Assembly: GCF_000743355.1 (NCBI RefSeq)
Contig: NZ_JQEI01000009.1
Span: 1 to 64,000 of the forward strand
Origin: Serratia sp. Ag1
GTDB lineage: Bacteria; Pseudomonadota; Gammaproteobacteria; Enterobacterales; Enterobacteriaceae
Reading direction: 5' to 3'
DNA length: 64,000 nucleotides
The stretch's first letter is position 1. The number at the start of each line of letters is the position of its first letter. Below are positions 1-8,309 of this stretch, piece after piece. The notes below the pieces were generated by a model. It was given only the letters and a program-made list of their open reading frames with translations. It did no database searches and was not told the origin of the DNA. Position numbers and translations under genes: made by a program.

Positions 1-2
1 AA

Positions 3-1172
3 TTAAGGGACACAGCCTAGCCACGGCGGTAATTTCCAGAACATCAGCGCTACCAGCGCCACCAGGGCCAACCCGAAATCTGGCGGCGCATGAATCGCAC
101 TCGTCCAAACCGGTTGGTAGAGGGCGGACAGCAACAGGCCAACCACGGCCGCATTGATGCCGGACAGTGCTGCTTGGGTACGAGTGTTACGGCGCAAATG
201 TTCCCAAAACGGCAACGCCCCCACCACCAGCAAAAAAGACGGAGCAAAGATGGCTAACAGGCAGATCAGGCCACCAAGCCAGCCTGTGGGCACCTGGTTC
301 ATCGAAGCCCCGAGAAACGCCGCAAAAGTGAACAGAGGGCCGGGAACAGCTTGCGCAGCGCCGTAACCTGCCAGAAATGCATCATTGCTAACCCAACCGG
401 AGGGCACCACATCGGCTTGTAACAGCGGCAGCACGACATGCCCGCCACCAAAGACCAGCGATCCGGCCCGGTAGAAAGCATCCACCATTGATAGCGTCTG
501 ATTCGGGAACATCGCCGTTAACAGTGGTAACCCTATCAGCAGCGCAAAGAACAGTGCCAGCCAGCACAAGCCAACCCGGTGCCGCATAACAATCGGCAAG
601 GGATCCTGTGCTGCTTCCTGCTGAGGTTTGAACAGCAACAGACCAATGATCGCCGCCATGGCGATCACCCCCACCGGCCCCCAGGCAGACGGTACCAAAA
701 GCACAAAACAGGTCGCTGCTGCCATGATGGTGATGCGCGGTGCGTCTGGGCAGAGATTGCGCGCCATCCCCCATACGGCTTGTGCCACCACCGCCACCGC
801 CACCACTTTCAATCCATGCAGCACCCCAATCGGCATCGCATCACCGTAACTGGCGATGCCCAATGCCAACAGGATCAGCACTATGGCTGACGGCAATGTG
901 AATCCCAGCCAGGCGGCCAATGCCCCGGCATAGCCAGCTCGGGACAACCCGAGCGCAATACCGACCTGGCTGCTGGCTGGCCCCGGCAGGAATTGGCACA
1001 GGGCGACCAGATCCGCATAGCTGCGTTCAGTCAACCACTGCCGCCGCGTCACAAACTCATCGCGAAAGTAGCCGAGGTGCGCAATCGGGCCACCGAAGGA
1101 AGTCAGGCCCAGTCGGAGAAAGATCAGAAAAACAGCCCATGGGCTATGGTCAGTCTTGGTGATATCGGTCAT
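3..1172 (-). CDS. chrA: Chromate transporter ChrA (two-domain CHR family)
   Basis: A 389-residue, very hydrophobic inner-membrane protein of the CHR family, which exports chromate or takes part in sulfate/chromate exchange. It has the two-repeat long form: the N-terminal half carries FGGP near residue 26 and LPGPASSQVG near 62, and the C-terminal half repeats them as FGGGHVVLPLL and VPGPLFTFAAFLG. The start is placed at the ATG at 1172; the frame is open 25 codons further upstream, but that segment is not CHR-like. It is divergent from a LysR regulator with about 95 bp between the starts, so the regulator probably controls it. The stop codon lies just inside the window edge, so the gene is complete. 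Family assignment is firm; chromate as the physiological substrate is inferred. Confidence 0.85.
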   Translation of the reverse strand: MTDITKTDHSPWAVFLIFLRLGLTSFGGPIAHLGYFRDEFVTRRQWLTERSYADLVALCQFLPGPASSQVGIALGLSRAGYAGALAAWLGFTLPSAIVLILLALGIASYGDAMPIGVLHGLKVVAVAVVAQAVWGMARNLCPDAPRITIMAAATCFVLLVPSAWGPVGVIAMAAIIGLLLFKPQQEAAQDPLPIVMRHRVGLCWLALFFALLIGLPLLTAMFPNQTLSMVDAFYRAGSLVFGGGHVVLPLLQADVVPSGWVSNDAFLAGYGAAQAVPGPLFTFAAFLGASMNQVPTGWLGGLICLLAIFAPSFLLVVGALPFWEHLRRNTRTQAALSGINAAVVGLLLSALYQPVWTSAIHAPPDFGLALVALVALMFWKLPPWLGCVP

Positions 1173-1267
1173 CGTTATATCTTGTTTTCTGGTTGTGTTA
1201 GACCACAATAATCGAACATCAACAACGAAACACGATAATGATATCAATGGGGTCTAGGAGATCGTCG

Positions 1268-2161
1268 GTGAACACCAGATTACTGAAAACATTCCTCGTC
1301 GTGGCTCAAACCCAAAACGTCACCCGAGCCGCCGAAGTGGTCCATCTCGCACAGTCGAGCGTCAGTGACCAACTCCAGGTGCTGGAAGCTGAATTAGGTT
1401 TCGAGTTATTTAGCCGAACGCGGCAAGGATTGCGTCTGACACCAGCAGGTGAAGCGTTGAAGTCGTATGCCGAAGACATTCTCGCGCTGGTGTCTGAAGC
1501 CCAGTCGGCAGTGGCATTGGCGGCGGATCGCCGCGAGCAGTCTTTAACTCTCGGAGCACTGGAAACTATTGGCTCGCTCTGGCTACCGGTGCCGCTGGCT
1601 GATTTGCAACGCCAACAGCCCGATCTTGGTCTACAGATGAAAATCACGGGCAGCGGGCAGTTATTACAAGGTGTCGCCGACGGCACGTTGGATGCAGCGT
1701 TCTGTTTCGACAAGGGGGAACTCGATGAACGCCTGAACAAACGGGTGATTTCGTCTGAACCGTTGGTGTTTATTGGGGCTCCCGAATCAGCAAAAGCGAG
1801 CTTGACCATCAGCCTTGAGTCCATCCCAGCACTGCGCTTTATCACCACAGAGCAGGGATGCATCTATCGACACCTGTTTACTCAAGTCTTTGCCACCGCC
1901 AAACTGCCACCACCAGTGATTGCTGCCGAAGTCGGCAGCATCACGGCAATTGGTCGCCTGGTCGCCGCCGGGGCTGGCTATGCGCTGGTTCCCAGAATAG
2001 CGGTGGCAGAAATGCTTGAGGCGGGTAAAGTCGTGGAGCTGCCCTGGCCAGGCCAAATAGGAACGGCACCGCTCGTCCTGATCTGGCGGCGGCGACGCGT
2101 TCAATCTCCAGCCCTGAAACGGCTGCTTGCAGCAGCGGAGCAATGGGCGAGTATCAGATAA
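1268..2161 (+). CDS. LysR-family transcriptional regulator
   Basis: A 297-residue LysR regulator. The N-terminal winged helix-turn-helix (about residues 2-60) reads RLLKTFLVVAQTQNVTRAAE then QSSVSDQLQVLE, followed by a periplasmic-binding-like effector domain. I use a GTG start at 1268 because AGGAG lies 7 bases upstream; an in-frame ATG at 1238 has no such site and would add ten atypical residues. Divergent from chrA, so the chrA promoter is the obvious target. The effector is unknown. Confidence 0.85.
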   Translation: MNTRLLKTFLVVAQTQNVTRAAEVVHLAQSSVSDQLQVLEAELGFELFSRTRQGLRLTPAGEALKSYAEDILALVSEAQSAVALAADRREQSLTLGALETIGSLWLPVPLADLQRQQPDLGLQMKITGSGQLLQGVADGTLDAAFCFDKGELDERLNKRVISSEPLVFIGAPESAKASLTISLESIPALRFITTEQGCIYRHLFTQVFATAKLPPPVIAAEVGSITAIGRLVAAGAGYALVPRIAVAEMLEAGKVVELPWPGQIGTAPLVLIWRRRRVQSPALKRLLAAAEQWASIR

Positions 2162-2882
2162 GCCGATGCCCCCCTTCAACCTGCAGCACCGTCCCTGTCG
2201 TGAAGGTGTTGCTCATGAGAAACTCTATCGCCTCGGCGATATCAGTGGCACATCCAACTCTTCCTACCAGCAGGCGCTTTGCCATCGCGGCCAGTGTCTC
2301 GTCTTTCTTATCCCCCGCGACAAAATTCCATATTGGGGTATCAATCCATCCCGGTGAGACGGCATTAACCCTCAGCGGCGCAAGTTCGACCGCCAAGGCA
2401 CGTACCAGCCCTTCCAAGGCGGCATTGATAGTTGCAACCACCGCCCCTCGCGGCAGAGGGCGATAGGCTGCAATCCCTGAGGTCAGTGTGATGGAGCCTT
2501 TGGGCATCAGCCTGGGCGCGCCGTATTTCGCCAGCAGCAGTGGTCCCAACACTTTGCTCTCAATCGCCCGTTGTACAGCCTGAATATCCAGTGAAGACAA
2601 CAATTCGTAAGCGCCCTGAATGTCGGCAGCGGTACAGACGATATGGTTCAGTTCGCCAATCTGCTCAAATAGGGACACAACCTGGCTCTCGTCAGTAATA
2701 TCCGCCTGAATTGTTTCCAAGCGTGGGGGCTCCAGCAGGCTCTTGCGCGCCAGATTTAACTTTTCCCGATTGCGCCCCACGATGATCACCCGAGCTCCCT
2801 CGTCTAAACAACGCTGCGCCAGCGCTAGCCCCATCCCCGAATTACCGCCAACGATAAGAATCTTCGAATTCTCGTGTGTCAT
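2154..2882 (-). CDS. SDR-family protein with degenerate active site
   Basis: A 242-residue short-chain dehydrogenase/reductase fold. The nucleotide-binding motif GGNSGMG is at residues 12-18, a Ser in the catalytic position (TLTSG) at about 135, and the C-terminal SPGWIDTPIW segment is canonical. The usual YxxxK is missing: the aligned stretch GAVVATINAAL has Val at about 149 and Asn at about 153. Either this is a divergent SDR subfamily with another proton relay, or it is a non-catalytic NAD(P)-binding protein. Its 3' end overlaps the end of the convergent LysR gene by 8 bases. No substrate can be named. Confidence 0.8.
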   Translation of the reverse strand: MTHENSKILIVGGNSGMGLALAQRCLDEGARVIIVGRNREKLNLARKSLLEPPRLETIQADITDESQVVSLFEQIGELNHIVCTAADIQGAYELLSSLDIQAVQRAIESKVLGPLLLAKYGAPRLMPKGSITLTSGIAAYRPLPRGAVVATINAALEGLVRALAVELAPLRVNAVSPGWIDTPIWNFVAGDKKDETLAAMAKRLLVGRVGCATDIAEAIEFLMSNTFTTGTVLQVEGGHRLI

Positions 2883-3061
2883 ATGCCTTCCCTTTTCCGT
2901 TTCGAATGTTGCACTACGAAAACGATTTTTTCAGTTATGTGATGCATTAGAAAACGGAAAGGAGCGATACCATTATCGGCAATACCGATGATCGTTAGCA
3001 AACGGCCTCAGGTTGATTGGCGGCAGCACATTCAGTAAAGGGTATCGCGAGCGCCTCTGTT

Positions 3062-3472
3062 CTATTTTGCTTTGCTCTTGTTGTGGCGGCTTGCCGTCGA
3101 AATCAGCCCTTGGAATGTCGGGCACTCAAGATGTGACGGCGCGGGGCAATCGGCCACATGACGCAAAGCATTCTGCAAGACCGTCAGATTACGAATCTGG
3201 CGTTCCAACTCATCCGCTTTAGCATGCAGTGCCGCGCGCGGCAGATCCGGTAGCCCGTCTTTGCCGAACATCCCTGAAATTTCAACCAGAGAAAAACCTG
3301 CGGACTTACCCAGAGCAATCAATGAAAGCCGTAACAGAACGTCCACCTTAAACTGCCGCCGCAAACCGTGCCGCCCAACGGAGGCAATCAACCCGATCTC
3401 TTCGTAATAGCGCAGTGTCGAAGGCGTTACGCCAGATTGTTGCGCCACTTCACCGATATCCAGAACTTTCAT
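3062..3472 (-). CDS. MerR-family transcriptional regulator
   Basis: A 136-residue MerR regulator. The start at 3472 gives the canonical N-terminus MKVLDIGEVAQQSGV, TLRYYEEIGLI and an arginine-rich wing (GRHGLRRQF), followed by a dimerisation coiled coil (about 82-107). The C-terminus has only two cysteines, about residues 109 and 117, and lacks the four-cysteine CX2CXCX5C cluster of SoxR, so it is not a [2Fe-2S] SoxR even though its DNA-binding part and its operator look SoxR-like. It is divergent from an MFS exporter across a MerR-type promoter at 3475-3505, so it most likely activates that pump in response to an unknown ligand. Confidence 0.85.
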   Translation of the reverse strand: MKVLDIGEVAQQSGVTPSTLRYYEEIGLIASVGRHGLRRQFKVDVLLRLSLIALGKSAGFSLVEISGMFGKDGLPDLPRAALHAKADELERQIRNLTVLQNALRHVADCPAPSHLECPTFQGLISTASRHNKSKAK

Positions 3473-3474
3473 AC

Positions 3475-3505
3475 TTGACCTCAAGTTGACTTGAATTCGT
3501 ACCAT
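3475..3505 (+). promoter_or_regulatory. MerR/SoxR-type promoter of the MFS gene at 3544
   Basis: TTGACC (3475-3480) and TACCAT (3500-3505) are separated by exactly 19 bases, the over-long spacer typical of MerR-activated promoters. The spacer starts with a perfect dyad TCAAGT-TG-ACTTGA (3481-3494) that closely resembles the SoxR box CCTCAAGTTAACTTGAGG. It lies between the divergent MerR and MFS genes, and its -35 abuts the regulator start codon, so it could also autoregulate the MerR gene. Confidence 0.75.
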
Positions 3506-3543
3506 GCAGCAACACACAAATTCTTGCAAGAGGAAAACAGAGC

Positions 3544-4752
3544 ATGAAACAAGAGCGCATTCACCCAAAAACAGCCGTCTGGCGCGATCGGAGAGGCATC
3601 GCCCTGTTGATGGCGGCGAGTTTGACCGTTATGGCAAATGCCACCATCAGCCCGGCCCTGCCAGGGCTGGAAGCCACCTTTTCAGCTACCCCCAATGCGG
3701 GAATGCTGACACGTCTTCTGGTACCAGCCCCCTCTCTGAGCGTGATTTTCTGTGCCCCGCTGGCGGGCCTATTCGCCGATCGTTTTGGCAAGCGCGGGAT
3801 GTTACTGATCGGCGTTATCCTGTTTATCCTCACAGGCAGCGCTGGCCTCTACCTGCCAAGCCTGCCTGCAATTTTTGCCAGCCGTTTGGCCCTGGGGGTC
3901 GCCGTCGCGCTGATCATGACATCGGCCACGGCTCTGATTGGTGATTACTTCACTGGCGAGCAGCGTAGCAATTTAGTCGCGCTACAGATATCGGCGCGGA
4001 ATTTCGGTGGCTTTCTGTTTATCTCACTGGCGGGCTACGTTGCGGCAATCTCCCCCCGGTTGCCCTTCGCCATCTACGGCCTGGCAGCATTTTTCCTGCC
4101 ACTGATGTGGGTAGCGATCACCGAACCAGGCAAACCAACCCCTCGCGTCACAATAGCCGCAAGCCAAGGGCACCCAACCTGGAAACCTCTCATTCTTATG
4201 CTGGCACTTTTGCAAATGATGACGAATATGATCTTCTTCGTCATGCCGACGCAACTGCCCTTCTTCTTTAATACACAAGGCTATGACAGCGCCACAATGA
4301 CCGGTTCAGCACTGAGTGTTTTGATGCTGACCGGCGGCGGTGCCGCCTTGCTCTATGCCCGGCTCAAACGTGCAATCGGTTTTGTTGGCAGCTACGCCTT
4401 GGGTTATGCTCTGATGGCTGGCGGATTCATGTTGGTAGGGTCTGAGGCTAATACCTGGCTCGTTTTTATCGGCACAGCGGCAATCGGTGCAGGTTACGCA
4501 ACGGTTTCACCGAACTTTATCGCCATTGCGCTTAACCTGGTGCCAGAACGGCACAGAGGCCTCAGTGGCGGAATTTTAACCACATCCATATTTCTTGGTC
4601 AGTTCCTTTCCCCTTTGCTCTGTACCCCATTGATTTCAGCATTCGGGTACGATGCAGCATTTTATCGCCTCGCATTGCTGCTTGGGGGGATGGCTGTCAC
4701 CGCAGGTTGCGTTGGGGCAGCCAAACGACTGCGCCTATCAGTAATAAAGTGA
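3544..4752 (+). CDS. MFS transporter, probable drug/metabolite exporter
   Basis: A 402-residue major facilitator with about 12 hydrophobic segments. The loop after helix 2 carries the MFS motif A form GLFADRFGKRGML. The N-terminus starts directly before helix 1 after a basic stretch. The gene lies downstream of the MerR-type promoter at 3475-3505 with a roughly 38-base leader, so it is the likely target of the divergent MerR regulator. Arrangement and family suggest inducible efflux; the substrate cannot be read from the sequence. Confidence 0.85.
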   Translation: MKQERIHPKTAVWRDRRGIALLMAASLTVMANATISPALPGLEATFSATPNAGMLTRLLVPAPSLSVIFCAPLAGLFADRFGKRGMLLIGVILFILTGSAGLYLPSLPAIFASRLALGVAVALIMTSATALIGDYFTGEQRSNLVALQISARNFGGFLFISLAGYVAAISPRLPFAIYGLAAFFLPLMWVAITEPGKPTPRVTIAASQGHPTWKPLILMLALLQMMTNMIFFVMPTQLPFFFNTQGYDSATMTGSALSVLMLTGGGAALLYARLKRAIGFVGSYALGYALMAGGFMLVGSEANTWLVFIGTAAIGAGYATVSPNFIAIALNLVPERHRGLSGGILTTSIFLGQFLSPLLCTPLISAFGYDAAFYRLALLLGGMAVTAGCVGAAKRLRLSVIK

Positions 4753-4819
4753 AGCACACCGCTACCAGAACAGAGTGAGCGGTATGACGCCACGGGTGAC
4801 AAAGCAATCTCTCAATCGA

Positions 4820-6001
4820 CTATTTTTGCGGGGCTAAACGCATGCCCAGCAGCGTTATCACACAGATAATCGCTCCGGCATAGAATGTGGAGGCGGCTCC
4901 CCATGCCTCCCATAATAGCCCCGCCCCCAGGCTGGCCAGCAAAAGTGCTCCCCCACTCATCAGATTAAACATGCCGTAGGCGGTACCACGCAAATCTGCT
5001 GGTGCGGTCTTGGCGATCATGGCCGCCAGTAAACCTTGTGTCATGCCCATATGAATACCCCACAGCGCCACTCCAAGCAGAATACCAGCCCAATGATGGC
5101 TGACAGCCAACACAATATCTGCGGCAATCAATACGCCTAACCCCAATTGCAGCATACTGCTGTGATTCATGCGATCAGAGAGTTTCCCAAAAGGATAGGC
5201 TGATAACGCATACAATAAATTCATTGCAACCATCACGAGCGGGATCAGAGCCAAAGGGATAGCCATTTGCTGCGCCCGCAGCACGAGAAAAGCCTCGCTG
5301 AAACGGGCAAGTGTAAATACGGCGCCGAGCCCCACCACCCACCAATAGTCTTTACTCAGCCGCCGTAAATTCTCCCGCCGAATAGGGTTACTGCGTTTAT
5401 GTTCAATGGGCGATTTGGGTTCCTGAAGACCACAAAAAAGCAGTACGACCGCCAACACTGCCGGGATCACCGCGACCCAGAAAATAGCGCGAAAATCATC
5501 GTGCCATAGCAGCATCAGCCCAACGGCCAGTAGCGGCCCCAAAAAAGCCCCCATAGTGTCGAGCGATTGGCGTAACCCAAAGGCAGCACCACGGATCTCT
5601 GGCGGTGTCACATCGGCGACCAAAGCATCACGCGGCGCTCCACGAATCCCCTTTCCCACGCGGTCTAACAGGCGTGCACCAAGGATAACCCCAGGCGAAC
5701 CGGCAAGAGCAAACAGAGGCTTGCTCAACGCCCCCAATCCATAACCCAATAGGGCCAGTCCTTTGCGTTTGCCAAGGTAATCACTGAGTACCCCCGAAAA
5801 TACTTTGATGATTAAAGCCGTCGCTTCAGCCAAACCTTCAATCAAACCGATAACAACAACGCTGGCTCCTAAGGTTGTCGCCATAAACAACGGCAGCAGG
5901 CTATGGATCATTTCAGAAGATACATCCATCAGCATGCTGACGCCCCCCAAAACCCAAACGCCTTTGGGGATACGGCCTAACGTTGAAAAGCGTGAAAACA
6001 T
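4820..6001 (-). CDS. MFS transporter
   Basis: A 393-residue major facilitator with about 12 transmembrane segments. The first cytoplasmic loop reads GVLSDYLGKRKGL, and a strongly conserved central loop reads LDRVGKGIRGAPRDALVAD, typical of one MFS branch found widely in proteobacteria. The start at 6001 (MFSRFSTLGRIP) is chosen because GGAG lies 7 bases upstream; an upstream in-frame ATG at 6028 has none. Convergent with the neighbouring MFS gene. Substrate unknown. Confidence 0.8.
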   Translation of the reverse strand: MFSRFSTLGRIPKGVWVLGGVSMLMDVSSEMIHSLLPLFMATTLGASVVVIGLIEGLAEATALIIKVFSGVLSDYLGKRKGLALLGYGLGALSKPLFALAGSPGVILGARLLDRVGKGIRGAPRDALVADVTPPEIRGAAFGLRQSLDTMGAFLGPLLAVGLMLLWHDDFRAIFWVAVIPAVLAVVLLFCGLQEPKSPIEHKRSNPIRRENLRRLSKDYWWVVGLGAVFTLARFSEAFLVLRAQQMAIPLALIPLVMVAMNLLYALSAYPFGKLSDRMNHSSMLQLGLGVLIAADIVLAVSHHWAGILLGVALWGIHMGMTQGLLAAMIAKTAPADLRGTAYGMFNLMSGGALLLASLGAGLLWEAWGAASTFYAGAIICVITLLGMRLAPQK

Positions 6002-6249
6002 GATTTTACTCCGGCAATCTGCGGCCATCGATCATTACATTAATCCATCTTATCTTTGATAACACCAAAAGAGAATAACTCTCGAAGCTGATGATAATCA
6101 TGGAAAAAACACATTACATTCAGTATCCATTATTACCCTCAAGGATATCAAGGTTGATATTTTTATGCTTTTTAGACGTGATTATTTAGAAATGAAATCA
6201 ATTAATTTAATAAAGCTCAGATTAGTATATTCCCATTCCGATTAATAAC

Positions 6250-6269
6250 TTTTATATGTGATAAAAAAA
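6250..6269 (+). repeat. 20-bp direct repeat, copy 1
   Basis: TTTTATATGTGATAAAAAAA occurs here and again, identically, at 6535-6554. The last bases continue into ATAAAAAAATGTTG (6261-6274), which recurs exactly at 14609-14622. Confidence 0.8.
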
Positions 6270-6405
6270 TGTTGTCTTTACCTTCCTGACTGACCTTGTA
6301 AACTAATCCCCATATTCTATACAAACCCTAAAAAGTAATTAGCCGGCTGGTCCAGAAAACAAAATTAAACATAGTTCAGACTATATAATTTTCTACAACT
6401 CACCC

Positions 6406-6420
6406 ATTGAGAGTCTCAAT
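6406..6420. promoter_or_regulatory. Palindrome ATTGAGA-G-TCTCAAT, possible operator
   Basis: A perfect 15-base palindrome. Its half ATTGAGAG recurs at 6603-6610 and, on the minus strand, at 14666-14673, next to the two conserved elements. Function is inferred only from recurrence and position. Confidence 0.4.
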
Positions 6421-6534
6421 CCAAAGTCGTTCAGGAAAAGTATCAAAAAAACGAGTAGCCGACAGGTAATGTAGGCCAGTTATCCCGTTGTGGCTAAGGT
6501 TCAATGTCACTCAGCCTGCTGGGGGTTAAAAAAT

Positions 6535-6554
6535 TTTTATATGTGATAAAAAAA
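6535..6554 (+). repeat. 20-bp direct repeat, copy 2
   Basis: Second exact copy of TTTTATATGTGATAAAAAAA, 285 bp downstream of the first. It runs straight into the conserved element at 6546-6601. Confidence 0.8.
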
Positions 6555-6601
6555 CATTGCTACTCAATGTCAGCAATGAATGGTTAGAATAATCTTAATT
6601 T
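6546..6601 (+). promoter_or_regulatory. Conserved upstream element, copy before the major pilin gene
   Basis: ATAAAAAAACATTGCT, a variable stretch, then AATGAATG and TTAGAATAATCTTAATTT. The same blocks with the same spacing (one-base indel) occur at 14609-14663. Copy 1 ends about 310 bp before the pilin ATG and copy 2 about 294 bp before the LuxR-type gene. Likely a promoter or regulator-binding region shared by both transcripts. Confidence 0.6.
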
Positions 6602-6910
6602 GATTGAGAGCTAAATCAAACTCAAAAGTCAGCAAGAAAGGGACATCTTGTGTTCACAAAAAATGATGTAATCGGCGAAGCAATAGGCAAACGTAGCTGT
6701 AATAGATGGCAAACGTTTTTTCATTACCCCTGACATAGATAAATCACCTCATCAACAATAAAAAATTAACTTTTCACGCTGGCTTTAAGCGAGTGCGTTA
6801 AGAATAGTCTTTTAACAGGGTTATTCTTATGTTGCTCATATAAGAGCACGAATACACATAGAGCTTTATTGAAATAAAGCGCTTCAATAGTAACAAAGGA
6901 ATATTATTTA

Positions 6911-7438
6911 ATGAAAAAGAATCTTCTCGCAATCGCAGTATTAGCTTCTTCATCAGTATTCAGCCTCCATGCAGCAGCCACTGATGGTGATGTGAAGTTT
7001 ACCGGCGAAATTACTGATGTTACCTGCAAGGTCGATACAGGTTCTGCAACACCATTGGCAGTGACATTGGGTAAAGTTGCCAAAACATCCTTCCCTGACG
7101 CTGGCGCTAGAGCCTCTGCAACCAAGTTCACTCTGCAACTGAGTGCTTGCCCAGACACTATCACCTCAGCAAAAGTGAAGTTTGACGGTACTGCAATTCC
7201 TGGTACTAACGGCCTGTTGGCGCTCACCGATGAGGCTGGCGTTGCCACCGGTATCGGTATTGAACTGTCTGACGACAGCAATAGCGTATTGCCACTGTTC
7301 ACCGCTTCCAAGGCATACACCCTGCAAAAAGACGTGGTCAACAATCTGGACTTCGTAGCAAGCTACATCTCTACTTCCAAAACAATTACCACAGGCCCGG
7401 CGAACGCAACTGCCAGCTTCACCATTAACTACAACTAA
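6911..7438 (+). CDS. Major fimbrial subunit (chaperone-usher pilin)
   Basis: A 175-residue type-1-like pilin. A signal peptide (about residues 1-23, ending HAAA) precedes the mature chain. Cys39 and Cys80 form the expected intramolecular disulfide, and the chain ends in the donor-strand-dependent C-terminal pattern (ASFTINYN, with a penultimate Tyr). It is exported by Sec, folded by the downstream chaperone and polymerised through the usher. AAGGAAT lies 8 bases before the ATG. First gene of the cluster, with a long leader and the 97-base gap after it typical of abundant major pilins. Confidence 0.88.
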   Translation: MKKNLLAIAVLASSSVFSLHAAATDGDVKFTGEITDVTCKVDTGSATPLAVTLGKVAKTSFPDAGARASATKFTLQLSACPDTITSAKVKFDGTAIPGTNGLLALTDEAGVATGIGIELSDDSNSVLPLFTASKAYTLQKDVVNNLDFVASYISTSKTITTGPANATASFTINYN

Positions 7439-7534
7439 TATCCAGCATCAACCTTATTTACTGGTTTGATACTGCCACTTTAGGCAGACGCAAAAAAGTC
7501 TGTGCCTGCCTATTCTCTCAACATTGGAATCAAT

Positions 7535-8218
7535 ATGAAAAAATTTCCTACTGTGCTTGTCGCGTCACTGATGGTGATTGCCAGCGCCACACAGGCAGGT
7601 GTCATTGTTGGCGGTACGCGCCTGATTTATGACGGAGCCAAAAAAGAATCATCATTAAGCGTCAACAACCCAGACAAAATGCCCTATCTGATTCAATCCT
7701 GGGTTGAAAGCACTACCGAAGGCGGCGAAAAAGCGCCTTTTATGATCACCCCGCCACTATTCCGTCTTAATAGTGGGCAGGAAAACGTGCTGCGCGTTGT
7801 TTATGCCGGTAATCATTTGCCCTCAGACAAAGAGTCGCTGTATTGGCTGAATATAAAGTCGATTCCAGCAACTCAAAAAGAGGAGAGTGAAAACAAAAAC
7901 ACATTACAGATCGCAATAAAAACGCGCATCAAGCTGATTTATCGCCCTGCCGGTTTAAAAGGCAGCCCTGAAGAAGCGACTGAAAAACTCAGTTGGCAGC
8001 GCAGTGGCAATAGTTTGAAAGTGACCAACCCGACGCCGTTTTATATGAATTTTCAGGAAGTAAAAGTCGCAGGCCAGGAAGTGGAAGATGCAACGTATGT
8101 CGCTCCGGGCGCAACGGCCAGCTTCGCTTTGCCAGCAGGGGCTAACAGCAACAACGTGAGCTGGAAAATTATCAACGACTACGGCGCGATGGGCAAAGAA
8201 CACCGCAGCACATTGTAA
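7535..8218 (+). CDS. Periplasmic fimbrial chaperone (PapD-like)
   Basis: A 227-residue PapD/FimC-type chaperone. The signal peptide (about 1-21, ending TQA) is followed by the conserved GGTRLIYDGAKKESSLSV strand, which carries the carboxylate-anchoring Arg, then PPLFRLNSGQENVLRVV and TRIKLIYRP, which carries the second anchor Lys. The loop between strands F1 and G1 is short, as in FGS chaperones that assemble rod-like fimbriae. The start at 7535 is chosen because the signal peptide begins there; an upstream frame extension is not signal-like. Confidence 0.9.
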   Translation: MKKFPTVLVASLMVIASATQAGVIVGGTRLIYDGAKKESSLSVNNPDKMPYLIQSWVESTTEGGEKAPFMITPPLFRLNSGQENVLRVVYAGNHLPSDKESLYWLNIKSIPATQKEESENKNTLQIAIKTRIKLIYRPAGLKGSPEEATEKLSWQRSGNSLKVTNPTPFYMNFQEVKVAGQEVEDATYVAPGATASFALPAGANSNNVSWKIINDYGAMGKEHRSTL

Positions 8219-8309
8219 AACGCTTTTCCCCGTGAAATACGTCCCGATGTTTGGTCGATGTGAGAATTCATGGAGATGAATTCTTCCGGTAAATAAAAAG
8301 GTAAGACAG

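Larger units (their letters stand above)
6029..6910. other. Long AT-rich intergenic region upstream of fimbrial operon
   Basis: About 880 bases without a credible gene. It holds an exact 20-bp direct repeat (6250-6269 and 6535-6554), a palindrome ATTGAGA-G-TCTCAAT (6406-6420), a promoter-like element conserved with the region before the LuxR-type gene (6546-6601), an inverted repeat TTTGATT/AATCAAA at about 6599-6620, and a leader hairpin GCTTTATT-GA-AATAAAGC at 6863-6880 just before the pilin ribosome-binding site. I saw no flanking inverted repeats of a fim-type invertible switch. Confidence 0.6.

Noticed and set aside
6029-6910. Search for a fim-type invertible promoter switch
   Set aside because: I found direct repeats and small palindromes but no pair of inverted repeats framing a few hundred bases, and no site-specific recombinase gene in the island.
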